A stretch of 32,942 nucleotides of DNA from a virus. The notes beneath the pieces are model-generated. The model had not been told where the DNA came from and searched no databases. It saw nothing but the letters and a program-made list of their open reading frames with translations. This document shows, in pieces, positions 15,252 to 22,763 of this stretch. Positions within the stretch are counted from its first letter, which is position 1, and every line of letters starts with the position of its first letter. Position numbers and translations under genes: made by a program. The stretch lies in IMG/VR virus record IMGVR_UViG_3300031673_000291, positions 1 to 32,942 of that record; one strand, given 5' to 3'.

Positions 15252-16577
15252 TTATTTCTCCTCTTTAAACAAAATATGTTTTAAGGTAGGATGAATATGC
15301 TCTTTTCCTTTAATTACAGATGTTAAAAAATGTTTATCTTTATTAATACAAAACTCAGTACCAGCTTCTTTTTTACACTCGAATTTCCAATGCTCTTTAA
15401 TTGATTTTATTAAGGTATTCATTGTTCCCCAAAATCCAGCATAAGCACTTCCACCAGAAGTATCAATTTCATTATAAGATAACATATTGATTTTCTTGTT
15501 TAACATTTCTTCAATATATCGAATTGTCTTCTTTTCATCAAAATCTTCTCCATCAGAAGTATATACACAATATACGTTCCATTCTTTAACTGGATATTCA
15601 GTATCAATCAAATAGTTTGCTTTTTCAAAAGCTGTCCAACAGGAAGTTCCACCACTTTCTCCTTTATGAAAAAAGGTTTCTTCATCTACTAATTTTGCTT
15701 CCGTCGTATGAACAATAAACTTAATTTCAACATGATCATAAACTTTTTTAAGAAACTCAACTAACCAAAATAATAAAGATCTACATAAATATTTTTTATC
15801 GGTTGTCATTGATCCTGAAGTATCCATCATAGCAATAACTACAGCGTTTGAATGTATTTCAACATCTTCTTCAATTTGCTTAAATCTTAAATCTTCATCT
15901 TCTATCCATACATACGGTTCAATTCTTTGATCAAGTTTTTCATCAACAATTATTTTGATTGCATCATTTATATCATTTTTACTTTGAGTTAAAGCCTTTC
16001 TTGCATCATCTTCAGAACAGTTTGTTTCTTCTACTATTTCTCTAATAAAGCCAGCTTCTCTTTTTAAAGCTTCTAGCATAGTTCGTTTCTTATGCACACG
16101 AGGTAATATTCCAGTTTTAGAAACCGACTCAAATTTCCATCCTTTTGGCACTAATTGATGAGCTCTTGTTTTTTCTTCAATCCACGGTAACCCTAAATCC
16201 TCGAACATAATTTGAATGAGATAATCAATATCAACTTCAACTTCAATATAATCTTCACCTAATTCATCTCCAGCTTTACCACCTTCTCCTGGTTTGGGTC
16301 TTCTTCCAATAACGTCGCCAGGTTTTGTATCTCCTTGGCCAGCACCAGCTTCATCCCCTTCCCCTTTTTTTGGTTTGCCATGTTTAAACCTATAATCTTT
16401 TAATCCTTTTACTGGGATTCTAACTTTTTTACCCCTTTTCTTTGTAATAATAGATTCTTCAGAGATTACGTCTCTTACATTCTTTCTAATAGCTTCATCT
16501 ATCTTTTCTTGGTGTCTCTCTGCGTCTTTCTTTCCACGTTCAGACAAATCCCAATCTGGATGATCTACAATAGTCAT
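15252..16577 (-). CDS. yeaH: YeaH/YhbH-family von Willebrand A protein with UBA-like insert
   Basis: A 441-residue protein of the DUF444 (YeaH/YhbH) family. The N-terminal region contains a basic segment and a Gly/Glu-rich linker (about 68-110). The von Willebrand A domain carries the metal site MMDTSGSM (DxSxS, 252-256) and GESGGTSCW further on, where E. coli YeaH has ETGGT. Between them, about 174-216, lies a segment (EIVEETNCSEDDARKAL, then NDINDAIKIIV) with the pattern of a UBA/EF-Ts-like three-helix domain. E. coli YeaH has a different helical stretch here. YeaH works with the kinase YeaG/PrkA and YcgB/SpoVR in stress responses. Confidence 0.88.
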   Translation of the reverse strand: MTIVDHPDWDLSERGKKDAERHQEKIDEAIRKNVRDVISEESIITKKRGKKVRIPVKGLKDYRFKHGKPKKGEGDEAGAGQGDTKPGDVIGRRPKPGEGGKAGDELGEDYIEVEVDIDYLIQIMFEDLGLPWIEEKTRAHQLVPKGWKFESVSKTGILPRVHKKRTMLEALKREAGFIREIVEETNCSEDDARKALTQSKNDINDAIKIIVDEKLDQRIEPYVWIEDEDLRFKQIEEDVEIHSNAVVIAMMDTSGSMTTDKKYLCRSLLFWLVEFLKKVYDHVEIKFIVHTTEAKLVDEETFFHKGESGGTSCWTAFEKANYLIDTEYPVKEWNVYCVYTSDGEDFDEKKTIRYIEEMLNKKINMLSYNEIDTSGGSAYAGFWGTMNTLIKSIKEHWKFECKKEAGTEFCINKDKHFLTSVIKGKEHIHPTLKHILFKEEK

Positions 16578-16585
16578 TTGACCTC

Positions 16586-16801
16586 CTAGTAATCTATACT
16601 TATTACATTTAAATTTTGGTCATAATGTACACGCCACTCTTTATAACAAGTATTACATAACATAGATTGAACATATAATTTTGAAGAAACAAAAACTCCA
16701 CCATTATCTTCTATATCAAGAGAATAACAATACGGACATATATCTGGATCAAGTTCAAGAGGTATTTCTTTTTTCTTTTTTCTAATAATATCTTCGAACA
16801 T
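16586..16801 (-). CDS. Small zinc-ribbon protein
   Basis: A 71-residue protein starting MFEDIIRKKKKE with CPYC (about residues 25-28) and CNTC near residue 52. It is a clear paralogue of the next gene upstream, which starts MFEDIIGKSTKKK and has CPYC and CAIC. The ATG at 16801 is two bases after that gene's stop, so translation is probably coupled. A longer frame upstream of this ATG would overlap the neighbour and is not favoured. Function is unknown. It may be a protein- or nucleic-acid-binding ribbon. Confidence 0.72.
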   Translation of the reverse strand: MFEDIIRKKKKEIPLELDPDICPYCYSLDIEDNGGVFVSSKLYVQSMLCNTCYKEWRVHYDQNLNVISIDY

Positions 16802-16803
16802 TA

Positions 16804-16983
16804 TTATTCTACCAACCAAGAAGATCCGCAGATAGCACAGAACATTGCTGTTCCACGACCAGTTGAATCTACTATAGTCGTTCCAATTTTTTCTGAACCA
16901 CAATATGGACAAAACTCTATGTTTTCAAATACTTCTAGTTTATCTTTCTTTTTAGTTGATTTTCCTATTATATCTTCAAACAT
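16804..16983 (-). CDS. Small zinc-ribbon protein (59 residues)
   Basis: A 59-residue protein read from ATG at 16983 to TAA. It starts MFEDIIGKSTKKKDK, with CPYCGSEKIG and CAICGSSW, a four-cysteine ribbon. GGAGAG lies seven bases before the ATG, and the ATG overlaps the stop of the upstream HNH gene (TAATG). It is paralogous to the following gene, so the pair looks like a tandem duplication. The pair lies inside the prkA-yeaH-spoVR block. Confidence 0.75.
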   Translation of the reverse strand: MFEDIIGKSTKKKDKLEVFENIEFCPYCGSEKIGTTIVDSTGRGTAMFCAICGSSWLVE

Positions 16984-17819
16984 TATTTACTCTCCATTTC
17001 TATTTGAATTAAAAGTTCTTCTAAAGTTATTGAAGAGTTTTTATTTTTTTTTGAATTTTCTAATTCTGGTATACATTCTAAGTTTTTATAATGAGCAATT
17101 ATTTTTGGATCTACATTATTTGTAAAACCATCATAAATAGAATATTTATGATCTAATGCATAACCATGTTCTTTACCTTGTAGTTCTATGTTTTCAATTG
17201 TATCAAAATATTTTTTGCGTGTTCTATATGTTCGTTTCTGTACTTGATCAAGATATCTTTGATATTCTTTTAACAGGAAAGGATCTGATTTAAAATAGTA
17301 CAAACAACACTCATGTTTACATTCTTTTGAACAATATAAATAACCTCCATCATTTCCGTCTTCTTTTTCTAAAGCGTCTTTTCTTCTTGAAAATTGACTT
17401 TTTGTTGGAGTAAACCAACCACCATTTTCTTCAGAATTTTTACATTCATTATATTTACAATGAAATTGTATATCTCCATTTGGTCCATATCTCATTTTTT
17501 CTTCTTTAGCAAAAATTGGATATTTATTTTGAATTTGTTCAATTGTAAAAGTGTTTGATTTTACTCGTTTTTCTTTTACTTCTGGTCGATTCATTGCTTC
17601 TTTTATTGATTTTATGTGTTTTGTTTTTACTTCTGGTTTATTTATAGCTTCTTTTACTGCTTTTTTATGTTTCTTTTTTACTTCTGGCTGGTTTAAAGAT
17701 TCTAAATTTTTCTCTCTATTTACAGGACATTTATTATGACTTTTTTCACAACACCACTTTCCATTCTTAAATGAATATTTAGCTTCTTTGCCGCAACCAT
17801 AATCACATAACCTATTCAT
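16983..17819 (-). CDS. HNH-type endonuclease with shared zinc module and NUMOD-like repeats
   Basis: A 278-residue protein. N-terminal module CDYGCGKEAKYSFKNGKWCC; then three near-identical repeats based on PEVKxKHxKxxKEAxN (about residues 46-95), like NUMOD3 DNA-binding repeats; FTIEQIQNKYP; the GGWFTPTKSQ block shared with the 8935-9795 gene; and a C-terminal segment ALDHKYSIYDGFTNNVDP...NLECIPELEN typical of His-Me-finger phage endonucleases. It is inserted between prkA and the zinc-ribbon genes, splitting the kinase triad, as expected of a homing gene. No AGAACAAAT motif is seen before it. Confidence 0.78.
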   Translation of the reverse strand: MNRLCDYGCGKEAKYSFKNGKWCCEKSHNKCPVNREKNLESLNQPEVKKKHKKAVKEAINKPEVKTKHIKSIKEAMNRPEVKEKRVKSNTFTIEQIQNKYPIFAKEEKMRYGPNGDIQFHCKYNECKNSEENGGWFTPTKSQFSRRKDALEKEDGNDGGYLYCSKECKHECCLYYFKSDPFLLKEYQRYLDQVQKRTYRTRKKYFDTIENIELQGKEHGYALDHKYSIYDGFTNNVDPKIIAHYKNLECIPELENSKKNKNSSITLEELLIQIEMESK

Positions 17820-17820
17820 T

Positions 17821-19770
17821 TTATTCCTCTTTTCTTAAAACTTCCCCTATAAATTTCAATAAAACATTTGCGCATTCTTTACAATAACCTTTTTCTAAAA
17901 GATTTTTCAATGCTGATTCACGTCTCTTTTTTGCTTTTGGATTTGTGGTACTTGTATCAGCTAAGGAAAGTGAAACTACTGATTTCAAATCTGCCATAAG
18001 TTTCTTCTCTATTCCCTCTCGAAGAGGATCATAATCCTTATAAGTAAATTTTTGTCCTTTTTCAAGAGCTGCACTCTTATGTACAAAAATACTATTTCTA
18101 AATTCCTTCTTTGAATTTTCTGGAATACCTACAAGGTCCTCTATTGAACGCATTAGTTTTTCGTCAGGATCACTATATTCACCAGTAATTGAATCGAATA
18201 CTTTTTCTTTCTTACAAAAAGAAGATACATTAATCATATAGTTTTCAAATAGTGTTGTTGCTTGATCTTCATAAGCATATAGAAAAGCCATATTTACTTC
18301 TTTTTTCGCAATTTCTTTATATTCGGAAGCTACAGAATTTTTATCTCCTTGTAGAAGATTCAAATAAGTCTCTTTCTCTTCTTCAGTAATACCAATATGA
18401 TGATTAAAATTATCTCTTAAAGCTCTAATAATATCAATCGCATTTATACATTTTTTCTCTTCTTTCGATCCAAGAGTTACGTTCATTGCATTGATTATAA
18501 ACCTTGGAGATATACCTTTCATTCCTTCATTTTTTTCTTTTCCTTCTTGTCTGAGACCCTTTATATCTATTTCACTTTTCTTGAAAGCATCAGTTATTTC
18601 ACCATTATATAACTTCATTTTTTCTAGTTTACTAGTTACTGATGTTGATTCTTCTAACCTACTTAAAACGGCAAATTGAGCAGCTACCTTTAAAGTATTT
18701 GGCGCTATATGGATATCTCTAAAATCAGATTCTCTAATCATCTTTTTATAAATATTAATTTCATCATCTACTCGAACATTTAAAGGCACCATAATAGGAT
18801 ACATTCGATCATGTAAAGCTTCGTTCTTTTTGTCAGCTTTGAATATATCAAATTCTGTTTGATTTGTATGGGCCACTATTAATGTATCAATATATATTTG
18901 AGGAAAACCAGGTGACTTTATTAGTTGTTCTTGAGCTAGTGAAATAAGAACATATTGTAATTTAATATCTGTTTTTAATAACTCAATCATTTCTATCATA
19001 CCACCATTAGCAACCTGCAATTCTCCATCAAATTGAAAGGCTCTTGGATCAGATTCTCCCCATCTAGAAACTTTTGACATATTTATTTTTCCAATGAGTT
19101 CTGTAACATCCTGAGATTTTGGATCACTTGGTTGAAATGTTCCGATACCAACTCTTCTTTGTTCTGAAAAATAAATTTCTTTTACAGGAATATTCTCCCA
19201 ATTAACCACACCTTTAGTAGTATAGTCTTTATCTACTAATGATTGACATACTGGACAAAGAACTCCCTCTATTTTTACATTTAACTCTTTTTCCCAATAT
19301 GGTCTATCTAATAATGGAATTAAATGTAAAGGCTCTTCATGCAGTGGACATCCATCAATTACATATTTTGACAATTTATCACGTTCTAAACCTCTCTTTA
19401 AAAGAGCAGAAATTGTTGACTTACCACTACTTACTGGACCTACAAGAATCAAAATCCTTTTTCCTGTTTCTGTCCTTCTAGCTGCTGCTTTCAAAAATCT
19501 CATAATATCATGAAGCGATTCTTTAGTTCCATAAATTTTATCATCAAAGAAATTATATGTTATTAGATCCTCATAACCTCTTAGTTTAAATTCATCTTCT
19601 ACTTCACCAACCCCATGATTCATAATCATATTATAAACTCTTCCGGGTGCAAAATTACAAACCAATGGATTATCTTTAACTAGATGAAGATATTCAAGCA
19701 TCGTTCCTTTCCAGTCTTCTATCTCACGACCTTCTTTTTGAGCAGCGATTGCTTTTGTGAATTCATCCAT
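17821..19770 (-). CDS. prkA: PrkA / YeaG serine protein kinase
   Basis: A 649-residue protein, matching the family length (about 640). An N-terminal AAA+ domain has the Walker A motif GPVSSGKST (111-119), and CPLHEEPLHLIP is the conserved CPxHEEPL segment. A CPVC pair and RVGIGTFQPSDPKSQD follow. The C-terminal third corresponds to the kinase-like domain of PrkA. YeaG/PrkA phosphorylates Ser/Thr in stress, nitrogen starvation and sporulation responses. AAAGGAGG precedes the ATG, and an AGAACAAAT motif lies about 50 bases upstream, making it the first gene of the triad transcript. Confidence 0.92.
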   Translation of the reverse strand: MDEFTKAIAAQKEGREIEDWKGTMLEYLHLVKDNPLVCNFAPGRVYNMIMNHGVGEVEDEFKLRGYEDLITYNFFDDKIYGTKESLHDIMRFLKAAARRTETGKRILILVGPVSSGKSTISALLKRGLERDKLSKYVIDGCPLHEEPLHLIPLLDRPYWEKELNVKIEGVLCPVCQSLVDKDYTTKGVVNWENIPVKEIYFSEQRRVGIGTFQPSDPKSQDVTELIGKINMSKVSRWGESDPRAFQFDGELQVANGGMIEMIELLKTDIKLQYVLISLAQEQLIKSPGFPQIYIDTLIVAHTNQTEFDIFKADKKNEALHDRMYPIMVPLNVRVDDEINIYKKMIRESDFRDIHIAPNTLKVAAQFAVLSRLEESTSVTSKLEKMKLYNGEITDAFKKSEIDIKGLRQEGKEKNEGMKGISPRFIINAMNVTLGSKEEKKCINAIDIIRALRDNFNHHIGITEEEKETYLNLLQGDKNSVASEYKEIAKKEVNMAFLYAYEDQATTLFENYMINVSSFCKKEKVFDSITGEYSDPDEKLMRSIEDLVGIPENSKKEFRNSIFVHKSAALEKGQKFTYKDYDPLREGIEKKLMADLKSVVSLSLADTSTTNPKAKKRRESALKNLLEKGYCKECANVLLKFIGEVLRKEE

Positions 19771-19819
19771 TAGAATTACCTCCTTTGAAAGGTTGCTTTT
19801 GTATTTTTAATTCTTTATT

Positions 19820-19828
19820 ATTTGTTCT
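19820..19828 (-). promoter_or_regulatory. AGAACAAAT motif before prkA
   Basis: Exact motif on the minus strand in the context TATAAAAT then AGAACAAAT then AATAAAG, about 50 bases before the prkA ATG, in the divergent gap 19771-19951. Confidence 0.5.
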
Positions 19829-19874
19829 ATTTTATATCAAGAGTTTCTAAAAGAATTGGACTGGTTCATTGATA

Positions 19875-19883
19875 AGAACAAAT
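19875..19883 (+). promoter_or_regulatory. AGAACAAAT motif before the DIP1984-like gene
   Basis: Exact motif on the plus strand, preceded by TTGATA and followed by GTTATATATATT, about 69 bases before the ATG at 19952. With the minus-strand copy at 19820-19828 it forms a divergent pair. Confidence 0.45.
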
Positions 19884-19951
19884 GTTATATATATTAATTA
19901 ATGAGAAGGAAATCTTTTATTTATTTTTTTAAACTTTATGGGAGGAGTAGT

Positions 19952-20467
19952 ATGAAACTTATTGAAGGGTTAAAGAGATTGAGAATTATTGAGAAGAGGA
20001 TCAAAAGTCAAAACGCAGATATTACAAGGTACGCATCTATGATAAACACAGAGCGGCCACTTTTTGAGACTGAAGATCGACAGAAGAAAGAAGTTAAATC
20101 TTTGATTCAATCAAACATAGATTTAATAGAAGAATACTTAAGTCTGAAGAGAAGAATTGATTTAACAAATTTGAGCACATTTAGAGAGTTAATGGGAAAG
20201 AAATTTTCTATCGCTGATCTATTAAATATTCAGAGAAAAGCCAAAGACATGGGATCAAGCACTTTTCAATCTTTAAATGATAGTGCAGCTCAAAATAGAT
20301 TAGCAAGTATGAGACATATGTCATCTGAAGGAAAAACTCCTGTTGTTAATAGACTATTCACTGAAGAAGAAAGAATTAAAGGTCTAAAATATTGGCAGGA
20401 TCTATATGATTCTATTGGTGCAGTTCTTGAAATAATGAACGCAACTGTAGATCTTATTGAGGAGTAA
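19952..20467 (+). CDS. DIP1984-family protein
   Basis: A 171-residue protein. The ATG at 19952 follows GGGAGGAG; an earlier in-frame ATG at 19901 lacks a ribosome site. The start MKLIEGLKRLRIIEKRI, the middle RRIDLTNLSTF and the end AVLEIMNATVDLIEE match the DIP1984 family, found in bacteria and phages (some annotated as septicolysin). The protein is almost entirely helical, probably coiled-coil. Biochemical role unknown. It is transcribed away from prkA, and the candidate giant RNA follows it directly. Confidence 0.7.
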   Translation: MKLIEGLKRLRIIEKRIKSQNADITRYASMINTERPLFETEDRQKKEVKSLIQSNIDLIEEYLSLKRRIDLTNLSTFRELMGKKFSIADLLNIQRKAKDMGSSTFQSLNDSAAQNRLASMRHMSSEGKTPVVNRLFTEEERIKGLKYWQDLYDSIGAVLEIMNATVDLIEE

Positions 20468-20475
20468 GAACAAAT
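20467..20475 (+). promoter_or_regulatory. AGAACAAAT motif at the head of the giant RNA
   Basis: Exact motif beginning at the last base of the upstream stop codon and followed by AATAAATTTGG, immediately before the long structured region. Its position suggests that the RNA has its own transcription start. Confidence 0.45.
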
Positions 20476-21644
20476 AATAAATTTGGATTCGGTAGTGTAA
20501 AAATGGGAAATGTAAGAGCCCGCAATTAACTGGGTTATGTTAATAACTACTTATGGTAGTCGACTTGAAAATCGACTTTGTGGCGAGTAGCCAAAATATA
20601 AAGTTTCAAGAATCAAGTTATTAAGTTTAACACGATCCCCCGCGTGGATAAATGATTGGGGTTTTAAAGTCTCAAGATATGAAGGCTCAAGATATGACAC
20701 TTCAGTGTGTGGAAAAATCCAGACTTAAGTGGTGTTTTCTCTTAGACAACTCAACCACTTCTGGCTGCTATTTGGATCCAAAAAATAAATGCAAAGCAAT
20801 CTTAGGGATGCCAAGCAACCCGAATGAGATAGTTTTATAAGTTTAAAAATCAGGGTTTGTCGTTTTGTGCCTGTACGGGGTAAACGACTTTTCAAACAAG
20901 CACCTGCTATCCCCGGCGCCGGTAGGTGGTGGCTGACTTGTGAGAGAATAAAATAGAATGGGATCAGCAAATTCGCTGGTCAAAACGATCACTATTCGTG
21001 GTATTGCGCATACCAAAATAGAAGACGGTAGGCTGTGAGCCGGCCCCCATTGTAGGGCCCGATCGAAGTTTTACTTCTCCAGAATCCGTCCCCTGATTTT
21101 TAATTAGCTGCTTAGCATGGGGTCAATTGAACCGTGTCGTGAGGTCGACCTGATGAGGGTTGGGCCTCGGCAGCTGGATTAAAATCAGCCGCTTAAATAT
21201 TGGCCCTCTTTAGAGTTGCCCATGTTCGTGGGGTTGGCACATGCGTGTTGAATCCCGGCGGCTGAATTAATTTCCAGTAGCGATATAGCGATAATATATC
21301 TGCGTTCAAATCCTTGACGCAATAAGTCCTTAGTAGTGGAGACATGAAAGGGCGGGAGCGACTCCGGATTGCTTTGTCAATTTAAATTGTATAAAGGTGC
21401 TAATTATAGGATTTATCGTGTCGGTGAGAATCCGGCCTACTGGTTTTAAAATTTAGTAGCGATATAACGGGAAAATAATATATTTGAGCAGCCTTGAGCT
21501 GTCTTCCTTACTTACACTGTTATTCCGTATTTGGGTGGAGCGATAAGCTTTGAAGCCTGAACAATCGGTAGTGTGTAAACCGTGTCTGGTGAAAAACCGG
21601 CCTACTAAATTTTAAAAATTTAATAACGATATAACAAGGAAAAA
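20468..21644 (+). ncRNA. Candidate giant structured non-coding RNA (GOLLD/ROOL-like by context)
   Basis: About 1.18 kb with no credible gene and clearly more G+C than its AT-rich surroundings. Many stable hairpins can be read: AGTCGA/TCGACT (20558), GTCGTTT/AAACGAC (20859), CACCT..CCGGcgCCGG..AGGTG (about 20902), GATCAGC/GCTGGTC (about 20962), GGTAT/ATACC (about 21000), GACGG/CCGTC (21025/21086) enclosing GGCCC/GGGCC and GAAG/CTTC, GCTGGAT/ATCAGC (about 21173), TGCGT/ACGCA (21301), GGAG/CTCC and CAGC/GCTG (about 21489). A hairpin module recurs five times in the 3' half. Location just before a tRNA cluster in a phage is the usual setting of GOLLD and ROOL RNAs, but I cannot match a consensus. 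The 5' and 3' ends are estimates. Confidence 0.6.
21092..21640 (+). repeat. Five-fold recurring hairpin module in the giant RNA
   Basis: Copies near 21093, 21173, 21260, 21438 and 21603. Each is an AT-rich hairpin closed by CTG/CAG, CTACT/AGTAG or similar, followed by a GCTTA or GCGATATA(A/G)CG tail. The last three share CCGGC before the hairpin and CGATATA after it, and the final two are near-identical (CCGGCCTACT, then CGATATAAC). The spacing is about 80, 87, 178 and 165 bases, suggesting built-in periodicity. The divergence of the loops argues that structure rather than sequence is conserved. Confidence 0.6.
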
Positions 21645-21851
21645 ATGAAAAATATATTTTGTAATAATGCGACAGAAACAATGACAGTGAAAGAGTTGAT
21701 TGATCTTTTAAAAAATTTCCCTGACGATATGGCTGTTGTAGCTACATGGGAAGGACAGGTTAAGGAGATTGATCCTTTAAAGTTTCGTGTTGTGTCAGAA
21801 TATCTTTCCCCGTTAATTGAGCCTGTCCTCGAAATTGACGTTGAATATTAA
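21645..21851 (+). CDS. Hypothetical protein
   Basis: A 68-residue protein. Its core MTVKELIDLLKNFPDDMAVVATWEG is a pattern seen in many small phage proteins of unknown function (a short helix, then PxDxxVV and a strand). AAGGA lies six bases before the ATG. The gene begins at the very end of the last RNA module, so its translation could be affected by that structure. A second in-frame ATG at the MTVKEL position is a possible alternative start. Confidence 0.6.
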   Translation: MKNIFCNNATETMTVKELIDLLKNFPDDMAVVATWEGQVKEIDPLKFRVVSEYLSPLIEPVLEIDVEY

Positions 21852-21885
21852 AAGTAGAATTTGAAAACAAAGGCGTTTAATTATT

Positions 21886-21894
21886 AGAACAAAT
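21886..21894 (+). promoter_or_regulatory. AGAACAAAT motif upstream of the tRNA region
   Basis: Exact motif preceded by TTATT and followed by TTAAAATC, about 40 bases before a GGGAGG ribosome site. It could start the transcript that enters the tRNA cluster, although a terminator-like hairpin lies at 22018-22049. Confidence 0.4.
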
Positions 21895-21926
21895 TTAAAA
21901 TCATATTATACTGGGAGGTAAATGCA

Positions 21927-22016
21927 ATGTTTATACAAATATTGTTTTTATTAAAAACCAGTATACTTCCTACGCAATCTCTACAAGAACAACTCAGTAC
22001 ACCCAAACAGAAGTAA
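21927..22016 (+). CDS. Possible 29-residue peptide
   Basis: A short frame starting MFIQILFLLKTSILP after GGGAGG with suitable spacing, with a hydrophobic N-terminus and a polar tail. An alternative ATG five bases earlier gives only ten codons. It is followed at once by a terminator-like hairpin. Evidence is limited to the ribosome site, so it could be a leader or not a gene. Confidence 0.3.
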   Translation: MFIQILFLLKTSILPTQSLQEQLSTPKQK

Positions 22017-22017
22017 T

Positions 22018-22049
22018 AGCACTTCTTTAAAATAAAATTAAAGAGTGCT
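22018..22049 (+). terminator. Terminator-like hairpin before the tRNA cluster
   Basis: AGCACTTCTTTAA pairs with TTAAAGAGTGCT across a short A-rich loop (12 pairs with one bulged T), followed by TTAAAAG. The T-tract is short, so termination may be partial, or the hairpin could mark an RNA-processing site before the first tRNA. Confidence 0.5.
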
Positions 22050-22099
22050 TTAAAAGTATGATGAAATTGTTACATTATTTTTTTCGTAAGAAAAATAGT

Positions 22100-22176
22100 C
22101 GGAGGATAGCTCAGTTTGGTAGAGCACTCGGTTTGGGTCCGAGGGGCCGAAGGTTCAAGTCCTGTTCTTCCGACCA
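22100..22176 (+). tRNA. tRNA-Pro (TGG)
   Basis: A full cloverleaf. The acceptor CGGAGGA pairs with TCTTCCG, the D-arm is GCTC/GAGC, and the anticodon stem CTCGG/CCGAG holds loop TTTGGGT, giving anticodon TGG. Discriminator A and an encoded CCA are present. The C1-G72 pair is typical of bacterial tRNA-Pro. Confidence 0.9.
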
Positions 22177-22195
22177 TACATTAAAGGAGATTAAA

Positions 22196-22321
22196 ATGGC
22201 AATAAAACAATGTACATGTGAACATGAATCTCAAGATAAAATACATGGAAAACATATGAGAGTTCATAATAAAACAGCCAATGGATATCGTTGTACTGTT
22301 TGTGGTAAAGATAAAACATAA
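22196..22321 (+). CDS. Small cysteine-rich protein
   Basis: A 41-residue protein starting at ATG 22196 after AAAGGAG, just downstream of tRNA-Pro. CTCEH near the N-terminus and CTVCGK near the C-terminus suggest one zinc site. A longer frame reading back through the tRNA gene is not credible. Not recognised. Confidence 0.6.
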   Translation: MAIKQCTCEHESQDKIHGKHMRVHNKTANGYRCTVCGKDKT

Positions 22322-22333
22322 AAGGAGATTAAA

Positions 22334-22552
22334 TTGAAAAGTCTTTATGAAGGTGAAAAGTATACAGAAGATGCATGTTCATTAAGTATAGAAGCAAGCG
22401 AAATTCTTAAACCAATGTTTAAAAAATATTTTGATAAAGGATATTCATTTAGAGAAATTTCTCATATTATAATTTCAGAAGTATATTCATTAGAATGTTT
22501 AGAAATTCTAAAAAAATCAGTAAAAGATCATAAAAAAAGTAAAAGTGGTTAG
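22334..22552 (+). CDS. Hypothetical protein (TTG start, amber stop)
   Basis: A 72-residue helical protein. It starts at TTG, seven bases after AAAGGAG, and ends with TAG. The amber stop matters because an amber-suppressor tRNA is encoded at 27842. Not recognised. It overlaps or abuts the next gene depending on which start the latter uses. Confidence 0.6.
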   Translation: MKSLYEGEKYTEDACSLSIEASEILKPMFKKYFDKGYSFREISHIIISEVYSLECLEILKKSVKDHKKSKSG

Positions 22553-22556
22553 AATT

Positions 22557-22760
22557 ATGATAGAACTTATTATAGCTTTTTTATTAGGCTGTTTATGGAC
22601 AAGAACATATTATGCTAGAATCAATACAAGAACTGATTGGATGCGGAGTTATGATTGGAGTAAAAATAAAATTTATCGAAAACTTCATCGACTCAATTGT
22701 GAGTTATGTCCAAAACGATGGTACTGTAAACAATATGAGGAACAAAATAAAAGTGATTAA
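22557..22760 (+). CDS. Small membrane protein
   Basis: A 67-residue protein with an N-terminal membrane helix (MIELIIAFLLGCLW) and a basic, aromatic tail containing CELCPKRWYC. The ATG at 22557 is used; a GTG at 22545 overlaps the previous gene. The ribosome site is weak, so coupling to the previous gene is likely. Not recognised. Confidence 0.6.
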   Translation: MIELIIAFLLGCLWTRTYYARINTRTDWMRSYDWSKNKIYRKLHRLNCELCPKRWYCKQYEEQNKSD

Positions 22761-22763
22761 TAT

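Noticed and set aside
20652-20840. Possible 62-residue plus-strand gene in the giant RNA
   Set aside because: No ribosome site, sequence dominated by hairpins, and no protein-like pattern. It sits within the structured region.
20725-20970. Possible 81-residue minus-strand gene in the giant RNA
   Set aside because: Overlaps strong hairpins on the other strand and has no ribosome site or recognisable motif.
20468-21644. tmRNA, RNase P RNA or group I intron
   Set aside because: I could not find the tRNA-like ends of tmRNA, RNase P core motifs, or group I core pairings. A covariance search would be needed to exclude them fully.
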